A stretch of DNA of 64,000 nt from an uncultured Planctomycetota bacterium (GTDB lineage: Bacteria; Planctomycetota; Phycisphaerae; UBA1845; UTPLA1). Position numbers and translations under genes: made by a program. The DNA is taken from the NCBI GenBank assembly GCA_900696465.1, contig CAADGE010000042.1:62001-126000 (forward strand). The letters are read 5' to 3'. Below are positions 25,210 to 34,043 of this stretch, piece by piece. Below the pieces are notes generated by a model. That model saw only the letters and a program-made list of their open reading frames with translations, searched no databases and had not been told where the DNA came from. The first letter of the stretch is position 1. Each line of letters opens with the position of its first letter.

Positions 25210-26447
25210 TGAACGCTGACCAACGTCTTAAACCCGTTGTCGAGTGCATCGCCCTCACCAAGGTCTTCCGCGACTTCTGGGACCGCGACAAGGTCCTGGC
25301 CGTCGACCATGTCGATCTTGAGATTTACCCCGGCGAGGTCTTCGGTCTGCTCGGTCCGAACGGCTCCGGAAAATCGACCACCATCAAGATGCTGCTCGGC
25401 CTGCTCTATCCCACGTCGGGTGTGGCCCGCGTCTTTGGCAAACTTCCCACCGACACCGCCGTCAAAGCCCGCATCGGCTTCATGCCGGAAGAATCATACC
25501 TCTATCGCTATCTCAACGCCTACGAAACGCTCGATTACTACGGCCGCCTCTTCCGACTCGATCGAATTGAGCGCCGGCGCCGAACTGAGCAGCTCATCGA
25601 CATGGTCGGCCTCAAGCGCGCCGGCCGTCGACCGGTCGGCACCTACTCCAAGGGCATGGCCCGGCGCATCGGTCTGGCCCAGGCCCTGATCAACGACCCG
25701 GATCTGCTTATCCTCGATGAGCCCACGACCGGTCTTGATCCGGTCGGCACGCGGCAAATCAAGGATGTCATCGAGATTCTTGGGCAGCGCGGCAAGACTG
25801 TACTGCTTTGCAGCCATCTGCTGGCCGATGTCGAAGACGTCTGCGACCGGGTCGCCATCATGTACGGAGGCCGCTGCCAGGCGATGGGCGCCGTGAGCGA
25901 TCTGCTCGAACGACGCGACGTGACAGAAATCACCACCGGCCGACTCGACGACGCGACCATCCAGAAGGTCCGCCAGATCATCGAGCAGTCCGGCCATCGC
26001 GTGGTGGACATTCATCATCCGACCGATCGGCTCGAGGCCCTCTTTCTTCGGGTCGTCAGCCAGGCCCAGCGAGACAAGCTCCAGACCAGCGGTGCTGAAA
26101 GCACCCGCGGCGTCTCCGAATTCCTCGGCGGCACGACCTCTCCTGCATCGGTGATCGACACCCTCGTCGATGCCGGACGTCATACCGACATCCCCGTCGA
26201 AGTGTCGCCTAACGAACCAGCGGAACAGCCCGCTCGATCACCACAGGTGGAAACGCAGGTCGTCGCCCGCCTGACCCGAAAGGCAGATGAGACGAAGCAG
26301 AATGACCGGCGAAAAGAAACAGGCCCGAAGGAATCTCCGCTGCCCGAACGCAAGCCGGATCAGGCCGTGCTCGATCGTCTGATCAAGGCCGGCTCGTCCC
26401 AACCGCCGGCGGCAAAATCCGACGAGGCGGATTCGGGTAAGCCGTGA
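25209..26447 (+). CDS. ABC transporter ATP-binding protein with long C-terminal extension
   Basis: A complete ABC ATPase occupies the first 230 or so of 412 residues. It has Walker A GPNGSGKST, the Q-loop region (GFMPEES), signature YSKGMARRIGLAQAL, Walker B LLILDEPTTGLDP and the switch CSHLLADVED. This is the ABC-2 exporter class (CcmA/NodI-like). The remaining 180 residues are a polar, low-complexity tail rich in Pro, Lys and Glu, not part of the ATPase. The ATG at 25209 overlaps the upstream SPFH stop. It pairs with the permease at 26509 and possibly the divergent one at 18914. Confidence 0.93.
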   Translation: MNADQRLKPVVECIALTKVFRDFWDRDKVLAVDHVDLEIYPGEVFGLLGPNGSGKSTTIKMLLGLLYPTSGVARVFGKLPTDTAVKARIGFMPEESYLYRYLNAYETLDYYGRLFRLDRIERRRRTEQLIDMVGLKRAGRRPVGTYSKGMARRIGLAQALINDPDLLILDEPTTGLDPVGTRQIKDVIEILGQRGKTVLLCSHLLADVEDVCDRVAIMYGGRCQAMGAVSDLLERRDVTEITTGRLDDATIQKVRQIIEQSGHRVVDIHHPTDRLEALFLRVVSQAQRDKLQTSGAESTRGVSEFLGGTTSPASVIDTLVDAGRHTDIPVEVSPNEPAEQPARSPQVETQVVARLTRKADETKQNDRRKETGPKESPLPERKPDQAVLDRLIKAGSSQPPAAKSDEADSGKP

Positions 26448-26508
26448 TGAATTCGCCGGACGACCACCATCGACCGGCCCTGCAAACAGGACTCTCTTTC
26501 AGGCGCCG

Positions 26509-28269
26509 ATGCCAGCGCCTTCGACGACTGCCTTGGACGAAAACACGTTCTTCATGATCATGTTCACGTTCGGCTCGCTCATGGGCCTCGTGACGCTCGT
26601 CTACGTCATCAAGCAGGCATTCAGTCGGCAGTCCGGTGAAGTCGGCGGATGGGAACTTCGCGGTGCCCGCCAGCGAATCGCCGCCGTCGTACGCACGACC
26701 CTCGCCGAGGGCCTTCGTGCTCGTGTTGCATCCGGCTTTGCCCTGCTGATCCTCATCAGCATCCCCATCTTTTGGCTTACGGCCGAAGGCGACGGCACCA
26801 TCAAGGGCAAGGTGCAGATGTTCATCACCTACTCCCTGGGGCTCACCAGCTTCCTGCTCGCCGTCCTGACGATCCTCTTCTCTTGCCGGAGTTTGTCCGT
26901 TGAGATTGCCTCGCGCCAGATTTACGGCATCGCTACCAAGCCCATCCCCCGCTGGCAGATCGTCGTCGGCAAATGGCTGGGTGTGATGACACTCAACGTC
27001 GCTCTGATCGCGATCGCCTGCCTGATGACCTGGGCCGGCACCCGCGCAAACGTATCGCGCTTCAAGAAAGACCTCGAATTCGACCTGATCACCTACGGAA
27101 GTCTCACGCCGTCGCAGGCCGCAGACACCATTGCCGCGCTGGCCAATGTCCGTGGCGTAGGCAAGGAAGGAATGGAGAGCCCGATCATTGCCTCCTTTGC
27201 TTCGCAACTCGGTAAGACGCACGAGGAGATCGGCGACATGCTGCTGCGCCTGCCGGAATCGACCCGCGTCAATCTCCGTCGCTTCGATGAACTGCGCCGC
27301 CAGGTCCTGGTCGCGCGGACCATCATCCCCGCGCCGCTGCCGGATTTCTCGAAAGATATCGATGAAGTCTACAAGGCCCTCCGCGAACAGGGTCGCCTCC
27401 CCGAAGACTGGTCCGACCGCCGCATCCGCGAACAGATCTATAAGGAACTCGTCGGCGGCTACTGCGCCATCGGTCCCGGCGAAGTGCGTGTCTGGCGCAT
27501 GCAGGGTCCCCCGCCGCAGGAGGGGCGCGACTGGGTAATGGGTCTGCGATTCAAGATCCGAGCCATGCGTCAGCCGCTGGCGACTCAGGTGGGCGGCATC
27601 ACGCTGGAGACCGACAGTCTGCTGGGCCGCTGGATTCTCGGCGATCCACGCACAAGCGCGTACATCGAGACGATTGATCAGTACCCGATCAACACTTTCA
27701 CGGAGATCGAGATCCCGCAGCAGGGCGTCGAGAAGGACGGCACCGTCATCGTTAACTTCCAGAACATCGACCCGCGCCAGATCGACGCCATCTTCGACCT
27801 GCCCACCGGCGATCTGCAGGTTCTCTATCGCGTCGGCTCCTGGGAACTGGCCATGCTTCAGGCGGCGCTGGCGATGCTCATTCCGCTCTCGTGCCTGGCC
27901 GCCTTCGGTGTCTGTGCGTCCACGTTTCTGTCCTTCCCCGTCGGCACACTCATCGTGCTGACTCTCTACATCATCAGCAGCTCCATGGGCTTCGTGGCCG
28001 ACTCACTGGCCGTCAGCCGTGAGTATGCCCCGCCGGAACACGACCGCACGCTCGTGTACGAAGTCCGACGCCTGACCGTCGAGAGCATCGGCTTCGCCCT
28101 GTCGATCGGTGACCTCGACCCGGTCAACAAGCTGATGGAAGGCCTGGCCATCGGGTGGAAGCCCCTGGCCGACACGGCGTGGAAGTACCTTCTGGCCAAG
28201 GGTGTAATCGTCCTGACCCTGGGAGTCTTCATCCTCCGCCGCAGAGAACTGGCCGCTGTGATAGTGTAG
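26509..28269 (+). CDS. ABC-2 type transporter permease with a large soluble insertion
   Basis: This 586-residue permease has helices near the N-terminus (FFMIMFTFGSLMGLVTLVYVI, then FALLILISIPIFWL, then FLLAVLTILFSC) and the docking element SVEIASRQIYGIATKPIPRWQIVVGKWLG. A large extracytoplasmic domain of about 270 residues (roughly 180-440) follows, then three or more C-terminal helices. The big loop is unusual for ABC-2 permeases, and a smaller version occurs in the divergent permease at 18914. It ends the five-gene SPFH/ABC block. The substrate is unknown. The first ATG is followed by a second at 26554; the first is used because AGG lies close before it. Confidence 0.85.
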   Translation: MPAPSTTALDENTFFMIMFTFGSLMGLVTLVYVIKQAFSRQSGEVGGWELRGARQRIAAVVRTTLAEGLRARVASGFALLILISIPIFWLTAEGDGTIKGKVQMFITYSLGLTSFLLAVLTILFSCRSLSVEIASRQIYGIATKPIPRWQIVVGKWLGVMTLNVALIAIACLMTWAGTRANVSRFKKDLEFDLITYGSLTPSQAADTIAALANVRGVGKEGMESPIIASFASQLGKTHEEIGDMLLRLPESTRVNLRRFDELRRQVLVARTIIPAPLPDFSKDIDEVYKALREQGRLPEDWSDRRIREQIYKELVGGYCAIGPGEVRVWRMQGPPPQEGRDWVMGLRFKIRAMRQPLATQVGGITLETDSLLGRWILGDPRTSAYIETIDQYPINTFTEIEIPQQGVEKDGTVIVNFQNIDPRQIDAIFDLPTGDLQVLYRVGSWELAMLQAALAMLIPLSCLAAFGVCASTFLSFPVGTLIVLTLYIISSSMGFVADSLAVSREYAPPEHDRTLVYEVRRLTVESIGFALSIGDLDPVNKLMEGLAIGWKPLADTAWKYLLAKGVIVLTLGVFILRRRELAAVIV

Positions 28270-28428
28270 GCATAAATACGCATCACATCCCACTTCGACT
28301 AGCACATAAGACACTTCCTGAAAACAAGTTACGTTCTCTATTTCGCGTTCGTACATGGGCGAATGCTCATCATTCAATTCGAATGAGATTTCGCGGTCCG
28401 TCTCTCCCGCAGGTTCGTGACAAAGGTA

Positions 28429-28496
28429 GGCCGGCTGATCGAGTCGGGGCCTGTAAGTGCGAAACGAGCCCTTCGCCTTGCAGGTCCCGGCCGGCC
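28429..28496 (+). promoter_or_regulatory. Long leader hairpin upstream of the matrixin gene
   Basis: About 25 pairs can form. GGCCG (28429-28433) pairs with CGGCC (28492-28496). After a nine-base bulge, 28443-28457 pairs with 28477-28491 with three G-T wobbles. After a one-base bulge, GCGAA (28459-28463) pairs with TTCGC (28472-28476), leaving the loop ACGAGCCC. It ends 39 bases before the ATG at 28536. It has no U-tract and I do not recognise a known riboswitch in it. Confidence 0.6.
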
Positions 28497-28535
28497 AAAT
28501 GCAGCAGGACCTTAACGAAAATGGAGAAACGAACT

Positions 28536-30908
28536 ATGACCGCGAACCTCAACAAAAAAACCATCGCGAACACCCGCAAGAACTTCAGTGCCGCGGCTGG
28601 GCGGACATCACGGCGATCCGTGCCTGCACTGCGGTTGATGACCATGGCCCTGCTGATGTCGGCCGCCCTGGTGCAGCAGCTTGCCGCGCAGCCCGGTGCC
28701 TTTCAGCAGGCCGGCCGCCGCGAGCGGATCCGCACCCTGGTCACGAAGCCGCACCTTCTCCAGGCCGCCGACGCCGAGCCGCACGATCATTCTGACGATG
28801 ACGCCCATGAACATGATCACGACGATGCAAACCGATGCGTCGAGCTGAACGGAATGAGCGTCCTCTACAAGGTCGGTGCGTCGGTCGACGACATTGTCGA
28901 CGACCTCGCACCGCTGCCGGACAACGAACTCTTTGCCGCCTTTCAGCCGCACGGAAGCCGCTGGACGAACACGGCAACGAATGGTTTCGTCGCTCAGGGA
29001 CAGCGCATGACGCTGACCTACAGCTTCGTTCCCGACGGCACGCCGCTTTCCGTTGTCGGCTACGGCCAGGGAACCAGTAACCTGCTTGCCCAACTGGATG
29101 CCAACTTCCCCGGCGGCCGCGCGGCATGGAAGGCGAAATTCGCCCAGGCGTTCAACAGCGCCAGTTGGCTGACCAATATCGAATACGTCGAAGTCGGCGA
29201 CGACGGCGCGGCGTTCCCCAGCAGCCCTGGCGCGCTGGGTGCCCGTGGCGACATCCGCATTGCCATGATGCCGCTGGGCACGCCCCTGGCAGTTAACTTC
29301 TATCCTCAATTCGGTGGCGACATGGTGCTCGACAGCCAGGACATCGCCGATTTCATCAACCCCGCCAACGACTACCGCGCCCTGCGAAACGTCCTGATGC
29401 ACGAGCACGGCCACGGCCTGGGTCTTCGCCACGTCGATCCGGCCAACGGCACCAAGCTCATGGAGCCCTTTCTCGTGACCAGCTTCGACGGCCCGCAGGA
29501 AGACGACATTCGCGCCGTGCACTTCCTCTACGGCGACTGGGCCGAGCCAAACGCCGGCTACGGCGAAGAATTGTTCGTCGGAGGCCCGCTGAATACGCCC
29601 GTGCCGAACGATCCTACGATCCTCAGAGTCGAAAACGTGTCTCTGGAGCGTGCCGGTGAATCCGACTTTTACGGCTTCACGGCTTTCGCCGGTGTCCCCA
29701 TTGCCGTTCGTGTCGATCCGATCGGCACGTCTTACGAGCAAGGACCTCAGGACGGCGCTACCTCCATCGTAAACGCCAAGGCCGTTCGAAACCTCGGTCT
29801 GCGACTCTATCGGCGCATCAGTGCAGCGACCGGCGAGCTTGCCATGCTCGCCCAGATTGACTTCAACGCGGCGGGCCAGTCGGAATATCACCCGCCGATC
29901 ACCTACACTCAGGCCGGCTACATGCTGGCGGAGGTCTACTCGACTGACGGCGTCAACGACGTGCAGCGCTACCAGCTCACGATCAGCAACGCAGCCATCG
30001 CAGCGCCGGTCGAACCGTCTTCGATGAGCGTCTTCAACGTTGCCGCAGGTCAGCAGATCTTCGTCGGATCGACGGTGCAGTTCGGCCAGGTCAACATCGG
30101 AAACAGTTCGAACGTGACGCTCACGATCGGCAATGGCGGCCCCGGCGCGCTGGAGATCGGACAGATCACGCTCGCCGGACCGGGTGCCGGCGACTACAAC
30201 TTCTCGCTGATCGGGAACCCGGTGCAGTCCGGCGGCACGGCATCGCTGGCCATCAGCTTCCAGCCGAGCGCGGCCGGCGCACGACAGGCAGTCATGACGC
30301 TGCCGAACAATGATCCGTCTCAGCCGAACTTCAGCTTCATCCTCAACGGCAGCGGCGTGCAGCCCACAGCACCGGCGATCGAGGTCTCGATCAATGACGT
30401 GGCTGTGACAAGCAACGCGTCGGTCGACTTCGGCGAGGTGGAATTGGGGCAGTCCGAACTGCGGTCGATTCGAATCCGCAACACCGGCAGCGCCCCGCTG
30501 AATGTGACGAACGTCACGATCGTCGGTACATCATCGGCCGATTTCAGTTCAACCCTGACCACGGCGTCGATCGCGCCGGGTGGTTCCGTGACCGGTACGC
30601 TGACCTTCTCGCCGCAGGCAGCCGATCTTCGTCAGGCCCAGCTTCGGATCTTCAGCAACGCCCAGCCGAGCCCCTTCTCGCTGACGATGACCGGAAACGG
30701 CCTTGAGCCGGTCAGCAACGATGACGAGGAAGACGTCGACAGTGACGTTGATCAGAACGAGGATGAGGACGAGAGTGGCGATGAAGACCTGCCTCCGCAA
30801 GGTAATACGCTGGTCGGGGGCGGACTCTGCGGCATCGGTTCGGCCATGCCGATGATGCTCGGCATCCTCGGTCTGTGCGGAATGGGCATAAGCCGCCATC
30901 GGCGATAG
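28536..30908 (+). CDS. Secreted matrixin-type zinc metalloprotease with choice-of-anchor-D domains
   Basis: The 790-residue protein has a long N-region and signal peptide (LMTMALLMSAALVQQLAAQ). A His/Asp-rich propeptide segment follows, then a catalytic domain with HEHGHGLGLRH at residues 289-299, the metzincin zinc motif. Two beta-sandwich repeats occupy about 505-615 and 620-725, each with FGQVNIGNSSNVTLTI-like strands of the choice-of-anchor D type. A very acidic linker (near 726-755) precedes a C-terminal hydrophobic segment (MLGILGLCGMGI) ending in RHRR, which looks like a CTERM-type sorting tail. GGAG nine bases before 28536 favours this ATG over 28521. It is a single gene with a large hairpin in its leader. 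Confidence 0.87.
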   Translation: MTANLNKKTIANTRKNFSAAAGRTSRRSVPALRLMTMALLMSAALVQQLAAQPGAFQQAGRRERIRTLVTKPHLLQAADAEPHDHSDDDAHEHDHDDANRCVELNGMSVLYKVGASVDDIVDDLAPLPDNELFAAFQPHGSRWTNTATNGFVAQGQRMTLTYSFVPDGTPLSVVGYGQGTSNLLAQLDANFPGGRAAWKAKFAQAFNSASWLTNIEYVEVGDDGAAFPSSPGALGARGDIRIAMMPLGTPLAVNFYPQFGGDMVLDSQDIADFINPANDYRALRNVLMHEHGHGLGLRHVDPANGTKLMEPFLVTSFDGPQEDDIRAVHFLYGDWAEPNAGYGEELFVGGPLNTPVPNDPTILRVENVSLERAGESDFYGFTAFAGVPIAVRVDPIGTSYEQGPQDGATSIVNAKAVRNLGLRLYRRISAATGELAMLAQIDFNAAGQSEYHPPITYTQAGYMLAEVYSTDGVNDVQRYQLTISNAAIAAPVEPSSMSVFNVAAGQQIFVGSTVQFGQVNIGNSSNVTLTIGNGGPGALEIGQITLAGPGAGDYNFSLIGNPVQSGGTASLAISFQPSAAGARQAVMTLPNNDPSQPNFSFILNGSGVQPTAPAIEVSINDVAVTSNASVDFGEVELGQSELRSIRIRNTGSAPLNVTNVTIVGTSSADFSSTLTTASIAPGGSVTGTLTFSPQAADLRQAQLRIFSNAQPSPFSLTMTGNGLEPVSNDDEEDVDSDVDQNEDEDESGDEDLPPQGNTLVGGGLCGIGSAMPMMLGILGLCGMGISRHRR

Positions 30909-30925
30909 ATCAAGGTCCCGCGAGC

Positions 30926-30960
30926 GAAGGGTCGAGTCGTTCGGTGCGGCTCGGCCCTTC
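30926..30960 (+). terminator. Hairpin terminator after the matrixin gene
   Basis: GAAGGGTCGAG (30926-30936) pairs with CTCGGCCCTTC (30950-30960) over 11 positions with one G-T wobble. It starts 18 bases after the stop and is followed by CTGCATTTCC, a weak T-containing tail. Confidence 0.6.
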
Positions 30961-31074
30961 CTGCATTTCCTCAAACGATTACCGCACGGATGCATTACAA
31001 TTCAAACTTCGGCCGGGTAAGCGGCGAATTCCTCGCTGATAGCAGCCACATCCATACATGAACGAGGTGCCAGG

Positions 31075-32253
31075 ATGAATCCGATGAATCGTCATGACAT
31101 AGCAGCGTGTGGTCAAAGTAGCGGCCGGCGTCCCCGCCGGACGACGATCACGAGAAACTGTACAGATGAGCGAGCAATTTCTCTCTCAACTCCGAAATCA
31201 ATCTTTGTGGTCGCCCCTCTGCTCCTCATCGGCCTGATGATGACAGCCGGCGGCGGATGCCCCATGAACATGAACGGCGCAATGCCACCGCCACAGAATG
31301 TCCCGCTGGTGTATGGCAACGGTTCCGCAGGGGCACGCGTAGTCAACAGCGATGAGAACTGGAACAACGCTGATCAGGCCCCGACCAATCTCCAATTCAC
31401 CAATCTGACCATCGAAGCCGGGGCCACACTCATGCTGCCCAGCGGCATGACCATCCGCTGCACCGGCACCTTTACCAACAACGGAAATGTAGTCGTTCGC
31501 ACCGGGGCCGATGGCGGTTTCGCCGGCGCCTCGACTGCGGAGGGCGACTTCTCCACTCTGGCGGTCGCCCCGGTCGCAGGTATCGGCACGCTCGCCGCGC
31601 AAGCTTCCGAAGGAGGATCGAGCAGCTCAGCTCGGCTCGGTGGTCGCGGAGGTTTCGGCATCAGCGAGTTCGAAGCCCGCCAGGTGCTGGTCGTCGGTAC
31701 GGCGGCCGGCGGCGGCGGCGCTGCGGCAGGCACGGACAGTCAGCCCGGCATCCCCTCGATCAATGTCGGCTCCTCCGGCGGCGGCTCCGTGCGGATTCTC
31801 GCGGCCGGCACAATCACCAACGCCGCCGGCGCGAGCATAACAGCCGACGGCGATGACGGTGAAGGCGGCGGGGGCGGAGGTGGTGTCATAATCATGGCAT
31901 CTATGACGTCCATCACTCAGGCCGGCACAGTAAGTGCACGCGGCGGCGACGGCGAGAGCGGCGACAGCAATGAGGCGCCCAGCGGTGGCGGTGGCGGCGG
32001 CCTCGTACATCTGCTCGCACCCTCCATCACCAGCACCGGTGCAGTCGATGTCTCCGGCGGAGCGGCCGGTGCGATCGGCCCCGGGGTCAGCGCTGTCACA
32101 CGATTCGGCGGCGGCGGCGGTGGCGCGTCCGGAGGCAGCGGAGGAAACGGCGGCAGCGTGCCGGGCGACGCGCTGGCCACCCCGACCGCAGCCACTGCCG
32201 GCGCTGCCGGATTTGCGCTCGAAACACTCACCGACCCAACGTCGCTATTCTGA
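31075..32253 (+). CDS. Glycine-rich lipoprotein-like surface protein
   Basis: This 392-residue protein has an unusually long polar N-region (about 42 residues), a hydrophobic segment (IFVVAPLLLIGLMMTA) and a cysteine (AGGGC) that could be lipidated, although the lipobox is not canonical. The body is built of glycine runs with Ala, Ser and Thr (for example GGGGGGGVII) interrupted by beta-strand-like patches such as GTITNAAGASITADG. This resembles the bacterial glycine-rich or pectate-lyase-like beta-helix proteins of unknown role. GAGGTG six bases before the ATG supports the start. It is convergent with, and overlaps by nine bases, the membrane TPR gene. Confidence 0.72.
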   Translation: MNPMNRHDIAACGQSSGRRPRRTTITRNCTDERAISLSTPKSIFVVAPLLLIGLMMTAGGGCPMNMNGAMPPPQNVPLVYGNGSAGARVVNSDENWNNADQAPTNLQFTNLTIEAGATLMLPSGMTIRCTGTFTNNGNVVVRTGADGGFAGASTAEGDFSTLAVAPVAGIGTLAAQASEGGSSSSARLGGRGGFGISEFEARQVLVVGTAAGGGGAAAGTDSQPGIPSINVGSSGGGSVRILAAGTITNAAGASITADGDDGEGGGGGGGVIIMASMTSITQAGTVSARGGDGESGDSNEAPSGGGGGGLVHLLAPSITSTGAVDVSGGAAGAIGPGVSAVTRFGGGGGGASGGSGGNGGSVPGDALATPTAATAGAAGFALETLTDPTSLF

Positions 32254-33996
32254 CGCAGGCCCTGTCGAGTCGGTGCGTTGTAATGCAACGAGGGCGCGCC
32301 GTGCCGCCGTATGATCCGGACGGACTTTCAGGACGGCCTCGTACGCTCTACGGGCCTCGTCCGTACGGCCGATCGATCGCAGGTAGTCGGCGTATTCCAG
32401 TTGCGTCCCGACCGACGTGGGGCTTTTGCGACGCTCGACTGCGACGGCTCGACGATAATGGGCGACGGCCTCCTCCTCGCGCCCCAGCGCCTTGCAGCAA
32501 CGCGCGCAGGATCGATGAACAATGATGTAAGTCGGATCGATGCGCACCGTCTCGAGAAAGTGCAACAGTGCCCGTTCATACGCCCCCTCGCGCATGAAGT
32601 GATTGCCCAGGTTGTGATGACCGGGAAAGCAGTCCGGATTGCGCTCCAGTGTGTACTCCCAGAACTCAACGGGCCCTATCCATACGCGGTTTTGCTTCAC
32701 TGTTTGCACGCCCAGGATGAGCACCACCGGTGCGACCAGCGCCGTCATACGCAACATCCGAGGCGTGGTCGCTTCAGCAGGCACCCGCCACGATGAAATC
32801 TGATGCAAAACCATGCCGGCCAGCAGGAAGAGCCCTACGGATGACAGATACATGAAGTGATCCGAGACAAATGAGAACTGGAGGAAATTGAACTGCACGA
32901 ATCCCAACACCGGCAGGAGCGAGATCACAAAGACAGCGATGCCCCAGGTCACGCAGGCATCGACTCGTGCACGATACTTCCACATCAGGCAGCCGGCCAC
33001 GATAATGAACGCCACCGATACTCCGTAGCGCGGCTCTGAAATCGAAACCGCCCAGCGTGGATAGATCGGTGTCAATTCAACCGGCAGCACGATCTTCTGG
33101 ACGTAGTGCACCATCGCCGCGGCAGCAACCATCGGACGATACTTCAGCTCTACCGGATCGCCGCTTTTGCGGTGCATTGATTCGACGCGTGCCGTCACCG
33201 CCCCCATCAACAACGCAATTGCAAAGAACGGCGTCGCCCGTCGCACACTCCGCAACGACCAGCGCCCTTCGACGACGCGATCCGTCACCAGCAGAATCGG
33301 CGCAAGAACTACGCACGCCGTCTTGGCAAGGAGCGCCAGCAGGAAGCTCCCCAGCGAGCCGATGTATCGCCACGCGCCGGGCCGACGCACGTATTCCACA
33401 TAGAGCAGCAGCGACAGAAAGAAGAAGAGGCCCGACAGCGTATTCTTCCGCTCGGCGATCCACGCCACCGATGCCGAGTGGATCGGATGCACTGCGAAAA
33501 GAAGTCCGGCCGTCAGCGCAGCCGGCATCGGAGCGCCCATTCGCCAGAGCGTGAAGAACACGACAACCGAGGTCAGTGCATGCAGTGCGATCTGTGTCCC
33601 GTGCAGAGCACGGGGCGAATCGCCGAAGAGGCGGTACTCAATCCAGAAAGAAGTCCAAGTCAGCGGGTAATACTGCTTGGTGGGCTTCTCACGAAACACG
33701 TCGAACCAGATGGCCCGAAGCCCTCCCTCACCGGTAACCAGTGGATTTCCCCCGACGTAGCCGCGATCGTCCCAATTGACATAGCCGCAGTCGAGCGTGT
33801 TCCAGTGCACCACCACTGCCGCCAACGCGATCAACAGCGCACTGACCCACGCGGACCCCCACCTGCACGTCACAGTCGCACCAGATGCGGCGCGCGATTG
33901 CGCATCCCCCGGAGCGCTCCGGTCGCGCGCCCTCTTCGATGAGCCGGACTGATCTCGCCGCTTTGTCACAAGAGGCAAGTATTCACACAGCGCCAC
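32245..33996 (-). CDS. TMTC-like polytopic membrane protein with C-terminal TPR repeats
   Basis: This 583-residue protein has about ten membrane segments beginning SALLIALAAVVVHWNTLDCGYVNWDDRGYV. The acidic first-loop pattern (NWDDRGYV) and the later HALTSVVVFFTLWRM and HPIHSASVAWIAERKNTLSGLFF stretches match the glycosyltransferase-like DUF1736/TMTC family. The last 140 residues hold tetratricopeptide repeats (FPGHHNLGNHFMREGAYERALLHFLE). Relatives transfer mannose to proteins in eukaryotes; bacterial roles are unclear. The start is uncertain: a GTG at 33996 opens the frame, with about 45 polar residues before the first helix and no clear ribosome binding site. Confidence 0.85.
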   Translation of the reverse strand: MALCEYLPLVTKRRDQSGSSKRARDRSAPGDAQSRAASGATVTCRWGSAWVSALLIALAAVVVHWNTLDCGYVNWDDRGYVGGNPLVTGEGGLRAIWFDVFREKPTKQYYPLTWTSFWIEYRLFGDSPRALHGTQIALHALTSVVVFFTLWRMGAPMPAALTAGLLFAVHPIHSASVAWIAERKNTLSGLFFFLSLLLYVEYVRRPGAWRYIGSLGSFLLALLAKTACVVLAPILLVTDRVVEGRWSLRSVRRATPFFAIALLMGAVTARVESMHRKSGDPVELKYRPMVAAAAMVHYVQKIVLPVELTPIYPRWAVSISEPRYGVSVAFIIVAGCLMWKYRARVDACVTWGIAVFVISLLPVLGFVQFNFLQFSFVSDHFMYLSSVGLFLLAGMVLHQISSWRVPAEATTPRMLRMTALVAPVVLILGVQTVKQNRVWIGPVEFWEYTLERNPDCFPGHHNLGNHFMREGAYERALLHFLETVRIDPTYIIVHRSCARCCKALGREEEAVAHYRRAVAVERRKSPTSVGTQLEYADYLRSIGRTDEARRAYEAVLKVRPDHTAARRALVALQRTDSTGPASE

Positions 33997-34043
33997 GCCG
34001 TGTCGAGGCCGCAGAAGTTCTACCGGAACGAAACGTCGAGGCC

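Noticed and set aside
28411-28500. Cyclic di-GMP riboswitch before the matrixin gene
   Set aside because: The GACAAAGG stretch loosely recalls the GEMM motif, but the other conserved blocks and the fold do not match.
28608-29891. 427-codon minus-strand open frame
   Set aside because: Antisense to the matrixin catalytic domain containing HEHGHGLGLRH.
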